Assembly (NCBI RefSeq): GCF_936928535.1
Contig: NZ_CAKZHY010000036.1
Location: 1-41,310, forward strand
DNA: 41,310 nucleotides
Source: an uncultured Bradyrhizobium sp.
GTDB taxonomy: Bacteria > Pseudomonadota > Alphaproteobacteria > Rhizobiales > Xanthobacteraceae
Reading direction: 5' to 3'
In this document: positions 14,827 to 25,740 of the stretch, piece after piece
Numbering within the stretch: position 1 is the first letter of the stretch
Layout: each line of letters begins with the position of its first letter
Translations under genes and position numbers: made by a program
Notes under the pieces: generated by a model
Database searches by the model: none
Told to the model about the DNA's origin: nothing
Seen by the model: the letters and a program-made list of their open reading frames with translations, nothing else

Positions 14827-15225
14827 TTACCGCCGCAACCCATCCGCGCTGATCGGGCCGCCTCCGGCGACCGCGAGGAAGAGGCAGGCGAAGCACAGCA
14901 CGATCGCCAGCGCGCCGTCGTTGACGACGGGAAAGAAGCTGTGCGGCATGTGCTCGATGAAATAGGCAAATGCCATCTCACCGGACAGGATGAAGGCCGC
15001 CAGGCGCGTGAAAAGGCCGATCATCAGGAGGCCGCCGAGCACGAATTCGAACATGCCGGCAATGCCCCAGAGCGACAACGGCGTGACGTCGGCAAACATC
15101 TCCACCGGCGGAAATTTGAACAGCTTGGCTACGCCATAGTGAAAGAACAGCAGCCCGGTGATGAAGCGGAAGAGGCTGAGCAGATAAGGTTGGCTTCGCG
15201 CAGCGATGCGATCGATGTCCATCAT
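14827..15225 (-). CDS. DoxX-family membrane protein
   Basis: The protein has 132 residues with four hydrophobic segments, the DoxX layout: LLSLFRFITGLLFFHYGVAK, then GIAGMFEFVLGGLLMIGLFT, then LAAFILSGEMAFAYFIEHMP, then a last helix near the C-terminus. DoxX proteins are small membrane proteins linked in some bacteria to thiol redox or superoxide detoxification. The proximity of trxB is suggestive only. The ATG at 15225 and another directly after it both follow GGGAGGAC. Confidence 0.85.
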   Translation of the reverse strand: MMDIDRIAARSQPYLLSLFRFITGLLFFHYGVAKLFKFPPVEMFADVTPLSLWGIAGMFEFVLGGLLMIGLFTRLAAFILSGEMAFAYFIEHMPHSFFPVVNDGALAIVLCFACLFLAVAGGGPISADGLRR

Positions 15226-15312
15226 GTCCTCCCGTGCTCGAACGGCGGCGCCGAGCATGGCGGAGGACGGTGCGGTTCACAATCGCGCCCTGGACACATT
15301 CCGAAACAGAAA

Positions 15313-15333
15313 AGCCGCGCAGGGGGCGCGGCT
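15313..15333 (-). terminator. Terminator downstream of greA
   Basis: AGCCGCGC, loop of five, GCGCGGCT form an 8-bp hairpin. Read on the minus strand it is followed by TTTT. It lies about 57 bases after the greA stop. Confidence 0.8.
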
Positions 15334-15335
15334 TC

Positions 15336-15377
15336 TCAGGCAGTCTTGTTTTCAGGCAGTCTTGTTTCAGGCAGTTT
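15336..15377. repeat. Short tandem repeat between greA and its terminator
   Basis: Three consecutive copies of TCAGGCAGTCTTGTTT occur, with the second one base shorter and the third truncated to TCAGGCAGTTT. The array sits in the greA 3′ untranslated region. Confidence 0.8.
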
Positions 15378-15389
15378 CGGCGGCGTGGG

Positions 15390-15863
15390 TTACCGCCACT
15401 CCACCTTGGTGATCTCATAGGCCTTGGCGCCGCCGGGGGCGTTGACCTCGACGGTCGAGCCCTTTTTCTTGCCGATCAGCGCGCGCGCCAGCGGCGAGGT
15501 GATGGAGATGCGGCCCTTCTTGGCGTCGGCCTCGACCTCGCCGACGATCTGCCACACCGTCTTCTTCTCGGTGTCCTCGTCGACCAGCGTCACGGTGGCG
15601 CCGAACTTGATGGTGTCGCCGGAGAGCTTGGAAATGTCGATGATGTCGGCGCGCGCGAGCTTGTCCTCGAGCTCGGCGATGCGGCCTTCATTATGGGACT
15701 GCTCTTCCTTCGCGGCATGGTATTCCGCGTTTTCGGACAGGTCGCCGTGGGAGCGCGCTTCCGCAATATGCTCGATGATGCGCGGACGGTCCTCGGACTG
15801 GCGCTTCTTCAATTCTTCCCCGAGCGCGGCAAAGCCGCTCGCAGTCATCGGAACCTTTTCCAT
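15390..15863 (-). CDS. greA: Transcription elongation factor GreA
   Basis: The protein has 157 residues, the normal length. The N-terminal coiled coil reaches into the RNA polymerase secondary channel. Its tip acidic pair is in [16 protein letters not shown], typical of GreA. The C-terminal FKBP-like domain contains [20 protein letters not shown]. GreA stimulates cleavage of backtracked RNA. The ATG at 15863 ([10 protein letters not shown]) has AGAAGAG upstream; longer forms would add Cys/Arg-rich residues alien to the family. Confidence 0.96.
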   Translation of the reverse strand: MEKVPMTASGFAALGEELKKRQSEDRPRIIEHIAEARSHGDLSENAEYHAAKEEQSHNEGRIAELEDKLARADIIDISKLSGDTIKFGATVTLVDEDTEKKTVWQIVGEVEADAKKGRISITSPLARALIGKKKGSTVEVNAPGGAKAYEITKVEWR

Positions 15864-16087
15864 CTCTTCTCTCGTCTTCCGGTCGCGCGCCCGCCAAAAA
15901 CGGAGGGCGCGGCAACCTTGATTCGTCAGTGCTTTCCGGACCCGAACACACGGCCACCGGAACGTTAAGTGGGCTGGCGCCGGAACAAAACAACCACATG
16001 GCCGGACAGTTCCTCCGGCCATTGTGGCTTGATTGCCAATCACTTAGCGCAAGGCTTAACCCTCAGGGCCGTGCCTTCCGCGCGCGA

Positions 16088-19552
<3,465 letters not shown>

Positions 19553-19585
19553 CAACTCTCGCCGAAGTCGGATTTGGGCACAAAA

Positions 19586-19612
19586 AAAGGGCGCGCTGCT
19601 GCGCGTCCCTTT
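19586..19612 (-). terminator. Terminator of the MFS gene, upstream of carB
   Basis: AAAGGGCGCGC, loop TGCT, GCGCG(T)CCCTTT form a hairpin with one bulged T. Read on the minus strand it is followed by a run of T (19588–19582). It lies between the MFS stop and the carB start. Confidence 0.75.
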
Positions 19613-19694
19613 GGCCGAGAGCGCGGTGGTCTCCCTCGCGCGCGGGTGGGTCTTAAACCAGTTTTCGGGGCGGCGAAACCCCGAAAAACGCCCA

Positions 19695-20864
19695 TCAACC
19701 GGCAATTTTGACGGGTTTTGGCCGCGCCTGCCAGCCGCGGGCGAGATGCACCACAAGCGAGGCTGCAACGCTCGATCCGCCGATCCAGCCGAGGTCATCA
19801 GGGGAGAGGGCGGCCAGCACGGCGCCGCCCAGCGCCCCGCCGATGGCAAAGCCGAGATACATCGCCGATGCGTTCAGCGAGAGCGCGATCATCGAGGACT
19901 GCGGCTCGACCTTGATGATGCTGGCGACCTGGGCCGGGTAGAATGCCCAGCCCGACAGGCCCCAGAGGAAGATCGCGCCCAGCACCGCATAATGCGCCTG
20001 ACCGGGCAGGAGCTTCAGCACCAGCGAATGCAGCATCAGCGCGCTCGCCATGCCGGCGAGCCCAAGTGCGGCGGTTGCCATCGTTCCAAGCCGGTCAGCC
20101 AGGATGCCGCCGAGCATGTTCCCGACCGCAGCAGCGCCTCCGAACACCAGCAGGGCAAGGCTGATTTGCGAGGCATCGAAGCCGAGGCCGCGCAGCGGGA
20201 CCGCGAAATAGGTGAAGACGGTGAAACCGCCGAGCGCCCACAAAATCGTGATGGCAAGCGCAATCACGACATTGCTGTGACGCGCCACAGCCAGCCGTTC
20301 GCTGAGCGAAGCGGTGTTCCGCGGGAGGCCGCGGGGCAGGCCGAGCAACAGGCCGGCAAGCGCGACAGCGCTGATAATGGCGACCATGGCAAACGTGGCG
20401 CGCCAGCCGAGCAGGCTGCCGACGAGGTTGCCCAGGGGAACGCCGATGACGGTCGCAACCGTGAGGCCCGAGGTGACCAGCGCGACCGCGCGGCCGCGTC
20501 GTTCCGGCGAGGCGACGGCCACGGACACCGCCAGCGCTGTCGGCATGCACAGTCCGGAACCCAGTGCCATCAGCATCCGCGAGGCGAGCAGCAGGGCGTA
20601 GCTGGAGGCCACCATCGCCGCGAGGTTTCCGGCGATGAAGGTCAACAGCGCCAGCGCCAGCACGGTGCGGCGGTCGATGTTGTTCAAGGTTACGGCCAGG
20701 ATCGGTGACCCCACGGCGTAGGTCACGGCGTAGGCGGTGACCAACTGGCCGGCGGCCGAGACCGAAATCGAGAGGTCGCCTGCGATCGCTGGCAGAAGCC
20801 CTGCAATAACAAAACCTTCTGTGCCGATCGCAAAGGCCCCGAGGGCCAGCCAGAACACGCTCAT
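19695..20864 (-). CDS. MFS transporter, DHA1 drug-exporter type
   Basis: The protein has 389 residues and about twelve hydrophobic segments. The N-terminal [20 protein letters not shown] and the helix-4 region [18 protein letters not shown] resemble the AraJ/PbuE/NepI-like group of DHA1 exporters. A conserved loop [14 protein letters not shown] follows helix 2. It would export small molecules or drugs by proton antiport across the inner membrane. The substrate is unknown. It is divergent from a winged-helix regulator at 20977, and the two matching operators between them suggest a substrate-responsive repressor–exporter pair. Confidence 0.9.
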   Translation of the reverse strand: MSVFWLALGAFAIGTEGFVIAGLLPAIAGDLSISVSAAGQLVTAYAVTYAVGSPILAVTLNNIDRRTVLALALLTFIAGNLAAMVASSYALLLASRMLMALGSGLCMPTALAVSVAVASPERRGRAVALVTSGLTVATVIGVPLGNLVGSLLGWRATFAMVAIISAVALAGLLLGLPRGLPRNTASLSERLAVARHSNVVIALAITILWALGGFTVFTYFAVPLRGLGFDASQISLALLVFGGAAAVGNMLGGILADRLGTMATAALGLAGMASALMLHSLVLKLLPGQAHYAVLGAIFLWGLSGWAFYPAQVASIIKVEPQSSMIALSLNASAMYLGFAIGGALGGAVLAALSPDDLGWIGGSSVAASLVVHLARGWQARPKPVKIAG

Positions 20865-20878
20865 CGTTCAATTCCTAT

Positions 20879-20896
20879 GTTCAATGTTTATTGAAC
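20879..20896. promoter_or_regulatory. Operator 1: GTTCAA-N6-TTGAAC
   Basis: GTTCAAT-GTTT-ATTGAAC is a perfect palindrome just 15 bases upstream of the MFS start. It has the same architecture as the second site at 20927. Confidence 0.7.
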
Positions 20897-20926
20897 TATC
20901 GAATCAGAGGATTCGGAAGTCAATTA

Positions 20927-20944
20927 GTTCAAGAACTATTGAAC
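20927..20944. promoter_or_regulatory. Operator 2: GTTCAA-N6-TTGAAC
   Basis: GTTCAA-GAACTA-TTGAAC is a second 18-base site, centred 48 bases from the first. It overlaps a shifted perfect palindrome TAGTTC-AA-GAACTA (20925–20938). It lies just upstream of the regulator start. Confidence 0.7.
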
Positions 20945-20976
20945 ATTGTGATCGCGTTGCTATGATTCCACCTATC

Positions 20977-21348
20977 ATGAGCCGCACGCCTCCCCACCCC
21001 ACCCGCGAGCAGATCGAGTTGCCGCTGGTTCTGGATTGTCTGAGCGATCCGATCCGATTGGCGATCGTTTATCAGCTCGCCCAGCAGGAACGTGTCAGCA
21101 GCGAACTGTGCTGCGGCGATTTCAACGGCCTCTCCGGCAAGTCGAACCTCACCTATCACTTCGCGAAGCTGCGCGATTGCGGGCTGATGCAGACCCGCGT
21201 GGCCGGCACCAACCGCTTCATGCGGCTGCGCCGCGAGGATCTGGAGGCGCGGTTTCCGGGGCTTCTCGATGCCGTGCTCAAGTCTGCGGCGAAGGACGCC
21301 GACAGGCTTCAGCTGATAACGGGGTGTGAGGTGGTGAAGGCGGAGTGA
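20977..21348 (+). CDS. ArsR-type winged-helix regulator
   Basis: The protein has 123 residues (128 from the ATG at 20962). The winged-helix domain covers most of it: LDCLSDPIRLAIVYQLAQQE, then GLSGKSNLTYHFAKLRDCGL as the recognition region, then TRVAGTNRFMRLRRED as the wing. The SSELCCGDFNG segment places two adjacent Cys in the helix where metal-sensing ArsR proteins hold a metal, so metal or thiol sensing is possible but unproven. It is divergent from the MFS exporter, and the two GTTCAA-N6-TTGAAC sites between are its likely operators. Confidence 0.82.
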   Translation: MSRTPPHPTREQIELPLVLDCLSDPIRLAIVYQLAQQERVSSELCCGDFNGLSGKSNLTYHFAKLRDCGLMQTRVAGTNRFMRLRREDLEARFPGLLDAVLKSAAKDADRLQLITGCEVVKAE

Positions 21349-21359
21349 GGTCTGAGCGG

Positions 21360-21462
21360 ACAGTCCGTCGAAGCGTGCCCGTCTTCGCCCTTCGGGCTTC
21401 GCCGAGGCAGCCTTCGCTACGACAGGGCTTGCCGGGCCGAAGCTGGCGATGCCAGCGAAGGC
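21360..21462. repeat. Dispersed repeat abutting the tRNA-like gene
   Basis: This GC-rich block contains hairpin-forming sequence: TTCGCCCTTCGGGCTTCGCC near 21385, and GCTGGC-GAT-GCCAGC at 21442–21456. It resembles a repeat I associate with Bradyrhizobium intergenic DNA. It begins directly at the 3′ end (CCA) of the tRNA-like gene, with no spacer. Confidence 0.5.
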
Positions 21463-21538
21463 TGGAGACCCGGCCTGGATTTGAACCAGGATGAAGAGCG
21501 ATGCACCGCTCTCGCGTAGACGCTTCCGCCACCGGGCC
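21463..21538 (-). tRNA. tRNA-like gene with abnormal anticodon arm (identity undetermined)
   Basis: The element is 76 bases, including an encoded CCA. The acceptor stem pairs GGCCCGG with CCGGGTC (one G·U). The T arm is perfect: CCTGG-TTCAAAT-CCAGG. The D arm starts like a tRNA-Leu (GTGGCGGAA) but its loop lacks the GG pair that normally contacts the T loop. The anticodon arm is AGAGC with GCTCT around an 8-base loop GGTGCATC, or a 6–7 bp stem with a 6-base loop GTGCAT; neither is the standard 7-base loop with U33 before the anticodon. I cannot assign an amino acid. It may be a specialised tRNA-like RNA or a pseudogene. Confidence 0.6.
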
Positions 21539-21592
21539 ACCGCGATCATTGCCCATCGAGGTGCGACAAGCCACCTCAGGTGGTGGTTATGC

Positions 21593-22294
21593 TTAACGCG
21601 CCAGCGGCGGCCGGGCGATGAAGGTCATGCGCCAGCGGTTGTGGCCGATATTGGTGCTGGCGCGCTGGCTGGCGAACCCGGCCGCCTTCAGCTTGGCCGT
21701 GATCTCGTCCTCGCTGTAGCGCTGCAATCCGATGCGCGAGCGCAAATGGCGGTAATCCGACAGCGCGGTGCTGACAAGCCCGATCAGCGCATCTTTCAGG
21801 AAGCCGTGACGCAGTCCGAAGGACAGCAGCGCCGTCACGTCCCTTGCCATGCCGACATGCGGCTGAAGGATATCGCCGAGCACCAGCTTGCCTGATGGCT
21901 TCAGGATGCGCCTGACGTTGAGGAGCGCGGCATCGAGCTCCTCGGATGTCATGTATTGCGCGACCGAGTTCATCACGACGAGATCGACGGACTGGTCCTG
22001 CATCTTGCGGACATCGTCGAGCGAGCGGACGCGGATCCTGGTGTCGGGCGCAAACCGTGCGATCAGCCGACCGCGCACGCCGGGGGCGGGCTCGGCCAGA
22101 ATCAGCTGTCCGCAGGCTGACGCCACCTGGCTCGCCGAGAGCGCCTCGCCGCAGGCATAGTCAAGCACCGTCGCATCGGGCGAGGTGATGTAGCCGATGA
22201 TGTCCCGCGCGATGATCTGGAAGTGCAAATCGCGGTGCAACTTGCTGACATAGATCGTGTGCGTCGAGTCGTAATAATCGATCCAATCGTCCAT
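21593..22294 (-). CDS. Class I SAM-dependent methyltransferase
   Basis: The protein has 233 residues. Motif I is a variant, VLDYACGEALSASQVA, followed by LILAEPAPGVR as the second strand and VDLVVMNSVAQYM as motif IV. The N-terminus, MDDWIDYYDSTHTIYVSKLH, is distinctive, with DYYDSxHxIYVS recalling methyltransferases of lipid or polysaccharide clusters. The substrate is unknown. It is divergent from dps and is followed on the same strand by the tRNA-like gene, with a CCACCTGAGGTGG palindrome between. Confidence 0.8.
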   Translation of the reverse strand: MDDWIDYYDSTHTIYVSKLHRDLHFQIIARDIIGYITSPDATVLDYACGEALSASQVASACGQLILAEPAPGVRGRLIARFAPDTRIRVRSLDDVRKMQDQSVDLVVMNSVAQYMTSEELDAALLNVRRILKPSGKLVLGDILQPHVGMARDVTALLSFGLRHGFLKDALIGLVSTALSDYRHLRSRIGLQRYSEDEITAKLKAAGFASQRASTNIGHNRWRMTFIARPPLAR

Positions 22295-22399
22295 GGTATT
22301 TCCGTTCGGCGGTTCCTGCCCTGGAACCGCGCTGCCCGCCTTGCGTTAGGGGTGCGACGGCGCGCCGTCAATGTCCGCGTCCTAACAGGAAGGTTTATC

Positions 22400-22924
22400 G
22401 TGAGCAAAGCCCCCAGCAAGGTCTCGCCCGATCTCGACACACCCACGGATCTGTCGCCCCAGGCGACCAAAAAGGTTTCCGAGGCGCTCAACGTGCTTCT
22501 GGCCGACGCATTCGCGCTGTACCTGAAGACCAAGAACTTCCACTGGCACATCAGCGGCCGGCACTTCCGCGATTACCATCTGCTGCTCGACGAGCAGTCC
22601 GACCAGATCTTCGCCACCACCGACCAGCTCGCCGAGCGTGTCCGCAAGATCGGCGGCACCACGCTGAAGTCGATCGGCCAGGTCGCAAAGCTGCAGACCA
22701 TCAAGGACAACAACGAGGATTATGTACCGCCGCGCGAGATGCTGCGCGAGCTGATGCAGGACAACAAGCATGTCGCCGCCGCCATGCGCAAGGCGCATGA
22801 GGTCTGCGACGATGCCGGCGACGTCGCCAGCGCCAGCATTTTGGAGAACTTCATCGACGAGACCGAGCGCCGGACCTGGTTCCTGTTCGAGGCGACGCGG
22901 CAAGAAGGCGGCAACGAAGCTTAG
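22400..22924 (+). CDS. dps: Dps-type ferritin (DNA protection in starvation)
   Basis: The protein has 174 residues. The ferroxidase signature is KTKNFHWHISGRHFRDYHLL and LLDEQSDQIFATTDQLAERV, with the conserved His, Asp and Glu ligands at the dimer interface. Dps dodecamers oxidise and store iron using hydrogen peroxide and shield DNA. A Lys-containing N-terminal tail (MSKAPSKVSPD) could bind DNA. The start is a GTG at 22400 behind AGGAAGG. It lies divergent to the methyltransferase and upstream of a palindromic repeat. Confidence 0.93.
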   Translation: MSKAPSKVSPDLDTPTDLSPQATKKVSEALNVLLADAFALYLKTKNFHWHISGRHFRDYHLLLDEQSDQIFATTDQLAERVRKIGGTTLKSIGQVAKLQTIKDNNEDYVPPREMLRELMQDNKHVAAAMRKAHEVCDDAGDVASASILENFIDETERRTWFLFEATRQEGGNEA

Positions 22925-22948
22925 CTGATCCGCGAAATCTATCCACAA

Positions 22949-23072
22949 CGTCGTCCCGGCGCAGGCCGGGACCCATAGCCACCGAGCGCGATTTGGCGAA
23001 GACAGGTCATGGCCATCTCGCGCCATAACCTCGTCTGCGGAGTTTGGGTCCCGGCCTGCGCCGGGACGACGG
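22949..23072. repeat. Palindromic repeat family A, copy 1
   Basis: The 124-base unit begins CGTCGTCCCGGC…GCCGGGACCCATA and ends TGGGTCCCGGCC…GCCGGGACGACG, so its ends are inverted repeats. Sister copies lie at 32774–32895 and 40077–40198. Confidence 0.9.
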
Positions 23073-23096
23073 CGGAGATAGTCGCGCGACCGATGC

Positions 23097-23621
23097 CTAA
23101 CTCCGCCACAACCGCATCAACGCACCATGCTTGCCGGTCACTGGATCCGCCGGGGGCCGTGCGACGTTCGGAATCGTCTTCAACGCCTTGGCATGGCTCT
23201 CCGGCGTCGGCCGTGTAACCTGCATCTTCGATCCCGGCGGATAAGCACCGATCACGCAGAAATCATCGTTCGCCTTGATGCACTGATGTCCAGTGCCGGC
23301 CGGCAAAATCGCGACGTCGCCGGCCTTGATCTCCAGCTCCTGGCCGTGATCGCCGCCGAAGCGAACGCGGGCATGGCCGCGGGCCACACCTAACACCTCG
23401 TGCACGGTCGCGTGGTAATGCAGGTAATCGTAGACGCCGTTACGCCACGTGCCGCCCCATCCGTTGGTCTCGAACAAATTTTCGATGGTCCGTTCGGGCT
23501 GCTTTGGATCGAGCGTCACCGCGCCCTGGTAAACCAGAAAGGGCAGAACGTTGTTCGGCACGAGCCCGTCATCCTCGAACACGATGGCGAGCGGCTCGGC
23601 ATAATCGCGGACGATGGACAT
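23097..23621 (-). CDS. Cupin-domain protein (YjlB-like)
   Basis: The protein has 174 residues with a single cupin barrel. Cupin motif 1 is HYHATVHEVLGVARGHARV (metal-binding His pair and Glu), and motif 2 is GDVAILPAGTGHQCI. Upstream, NNVLPFLVYQGAV and WRNGVYDYLHYH match the YjlB family of unknown function. A metal-dependent enzyme or binding protein is likely. AGGAG precedes the ATG at 23621. It lies between a palindromic repeat and the carA terminator, on the carA strand. Confidence 0.85.
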   Translation of the reverse strand: MSIVRDYAEPLAIVFEDDGLVPNNVLPFLVYQGAVTLDPKQPERTIENLFETNGWGGTWRNGVYDYLHYHATVHEVLGVARGHARVRFGGDHGQELEIKAGDVAILPAGTGHQCIKANDDFCVIGAYPPGSKMQVTRPTPESHAKALKTIPNVARPPADPVTGKHGALMRLWRS

Positions 23622-23684
23622 GGCAGGGCTCCTGCGCGGACGTAGCAGGGTTCAACTGACGCCGTAAGACGACGTTCCCTTGCG

Positions 23685-23712
23685 AAAAAGCCCGGGGCGA
23701 GCCCGGGTTTTT
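23685..23712 (-). terminator. Terminator downstream of carA
   Basis: Two CCCGGG arms are separated by GCGAG and flanked by A-run and T-run on the two sides, so the hairpin can end transcription in either direction. It lies 22 bases after the carA stop. Confidence 0.85.
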
Positions 23713-23733
23713 CTGAATGCACGCGATAGCGGC

Positions 23734-24924
23734 TTACGCGCTCTTCTTCTGCCGCATCAGATCGGCAAAGCGCTGGAACAGATAGTGCGAGTCGCGCGGA
23801 CCCGGTGAGGCCTCGGGGTGATACTGCACCGAGAACACCGGCTTGCCGTCGAGCTGGATGCCGCAATTGGAGCCGTCGAACAGCGAGATGTGAGTCTGCG
23901 TGGCGCCATCAGGCAGCGTCTTTTCGTCCACGGCAAAACCGTGGTTCATCGAGGTGATCTCGACCTTGCCGGTGGTCTCGTCCTTGACCGGATGATTGGC
24001 GCCGTGATGGCCCTGATGCATCTTCTTCGTCTTGGCGCCGACGGCGAGGCCGAGCATCTGGTGACCGAGGCAAATGCCGAAGGTCGGTGTGCCCGACTTG
24101 ATGACGTCCCGGATCACGGGCACGGCGTATTTGCCTGTTGCGGCCGGATCGCCCGGGCCGTTCGACAGGAACACGCCGTCCGGCTTCATCGCCAGAATGT
24201 CTTCAGATGACGTCGTTGCCGGCACCACCGTCACCTTGCAGCCGACGCCGGCGAGCAGGCGCAGGATGTTGCGCTTGATGCCGTAGTCGATCGCGACGAC
24301 GTTGAATTCAGGCTTGTCCTGCTTGCCAAAGCCCTTGTCCCACAGCCAGGGCGTCTCGTCCCAGGTGAAGCGCTGGCCTGATGTGACCATCGGCACGAGG
24401 TCCATGCCTTCGAGGCCCGGCCATTCGCGCGCTTCTTCCTTCAACCCATGCAGGTCGAACTCGCCGTTCCTGGCGTGCGCGATCACGGCGTTGGGCATGC
24501 CCTTCGAACGGATCAGCGCGGTCAGCGCGCGGGTGTCGATGCCGGAGAGGCCGATGATGCCGCGGGCTTTCAGCCAGGCATCGAGATGCTTGGTGGCGCG
24601 GTAGTTCGAGGGATCGGTGATGGCGGTGCGCAGGATGACGCCGCGCGCGCCCGGCGTCGCGGCCATGTTCACCGTCTCGATGTCTTCCTCGTTGGTACCG
24701 ACATTGCCGATATGCGGGAAGGTGAAGGTGATGAGCTGGCCGGCATAGGAGGGATCGGTGAGGATCTCCTCATAGCCGGTCATCGCGGTGTTGAAGCAGA
24801 CTTCGCCAACGGCGTGGCCTTCGGCGCCGAGACCAAAGCCTTCGAGCACCGTGCCATCGGCGAGCACGAGGAGCGCGGTCGGTTTATGGTCCGGCCAGGC
24901 GGGATCGTTTTCATGTTGTGTCAT
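23734..24924 (-). CDS. carA: Carbamoyl-phosphate synthase small subunit
   Basis: The protein has 396 residues. The N-terminal CPSase small-chain domain begins PTALLVLADGTVLEGFG. The C-terminal class I glutamine amidotransferase has the nucleophile Cys in TFGICLGHQMLGLA and the His/Glu pair in QYHPEASPGP. It releases ammonia from glutamine for CarB. The ATG at 24924 is preferred over 24948. It is on the same strand as carB but separated by about 4 kb holding an exporter, a regulator, a tRNA-like gene, a methyltransferase, dps and a cupin. It is divergent from the GatB/YqeY gene. Confidence 0.97.
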   Translation of the reverse strand: MTQHENDPAWPDHKPTALLVLADGTVLEGFGLGAEGHAVGEVCFNTAMTGYEEILTDPSYAGQLITFTFPHIGNVGTNEEDIETVNMAATPGARGVILRTAITDPSNYRATKHLDAWLKARGIIGLSGIDTRALTALIRSKGMPNAVIAHARNGEFDLHGLKEEAREWPGLEGMDLVPMVTSGQRFTWDETPWLWDKGFGKQDKPEFNVVAIDYGIKRNILRLLAGVGCKVTVVPATTSSEDILAMKPDGVFLSNGPGDPAATGKYAVPVIRDVIKSGTPTFGICLGHQMLGLAVGAKTKKMHQGHHGANHPVKDETTGKVEITSMNHGFAVDEKTLPDGATQTHISLFDGSNCGIQLDGKPVFSVQYHPEASPGPRDSHYLFQRFADLMRQKKSA

Positions 24925-25153
24925 GAGCCCGCTTCTTAAGCCCCCCACGGGCGCCCGTCAAAGCAGGAAACGCCGGATTCACATGCGTTTTTGCATATTT
25001 GACAGGTCTCTTCAGGGACTTAGGGTGCGTCCTGAAATTTTGCGCCGTTTTGGCCGTCAGGCGGGAAACAATGAACCCCCGGTGACAGGTCCGCTATGGC
25101 CTCTTTCCAGCGAACGGCTTAGATCAGGGCTACAGATTGAGAGGATGACGATC

Positions 25154-25609
25154 ATGCTGCGCGACGACATCAACAATGCGGTCAAGGAGGCCATGAAGGC
25201 CAAGGACGAGCGCAAGCTCTCCACGCTGCGCATGGTCAATTCCACCATCAAGAACGCCGATATCGATGCCCGCGGCCAGGGCAAGCCGCCGCTCTCGGAC
25301 GCCGACCTGCTCGGCGTCTTCCAAAAGATGATCAAGCAGCGGCAGGAGTCGGTGGAGCTTTACGACAAGGGTGGACGCGCCGAGCTCGCCGCGCAGGAGC
25401 GGGAAGAGATCGCGGTGATCTCCGCGTATCTTCCGAAGCAGATGTCCGACGATGAAGTGAAGAAGGCGATCGCGGGCGCCATCGCCGAGACCGGCGCTGC
25501 CGGCATGAAGGACATGGGCAAGGTCATCGCGGTGCTGCGGGCGAAATACGCGGGCCAGATGGATTTCGGTAAGGCCTCGGGTCTCGTGAAGGCCGCGCTG
25601 TCGGGCTAG
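25154..25609 (+). CDS. GatB/YqeY domain protein
   Basis: The protein has 151 residues. The start MLRDDINNAVKEAMKAKDER and the C-terminal EEIAVISAYLPKQMSDDEVK and AAGMKDMGKVIAVLRAKYAG are the YqeY hallmarks. The domain resembles the tail of the GatB amidotransferase subunit, which binds tRNA, but the free protein's role is unknown. The ATG at 25154 has GAGAGG at suitable distance; the ATG at 25145 is too close to it. It is divergent from carA, as in many alphaproteobacteria. Confidence 0.9.
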   Translation: MLRDDINNAVKEAMKAKDERKLSTLRMVNSTIKNADIDARGQGKPPLSDADLLGVFQKMIKQRQESVELYDKGGRAELAAQEREEIAVISAYLPKQMSDDEVKKAIAGAIAETGAAGMKDMGKVIAVLRAKYAGQMDFGKASGLVKAALSG

Positions 25610-25611
25610 CT

Positions 25612-25717
25612 CGTCATTCCGGGACGACCCGTCAGCGTCGGGCCCGGAATCCATCAGGCCGCCGACTCCGTTGCGAAATGGATTCCGGGCTCGCGCTGCG
25701 CGCGCCCCGGAATGACA
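25612..25717. repeat. Palindromic repeat family B, copy 1
   Basis: The unit begins CGTCATTCCGGGACGACCCG and ends GCGCGCCCCGGAATGAC. Its ends are inverted repeats, and GGCCCGGAATCCAT pairs with ATGGATTCCGGGC inside. Related units are at 34344–34442 and, incomplete, at 41251–41310. Confidence 0.88.
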
Positions 25718-25740
25718 AAAAGAACAAGGGGAGGCCGCCG

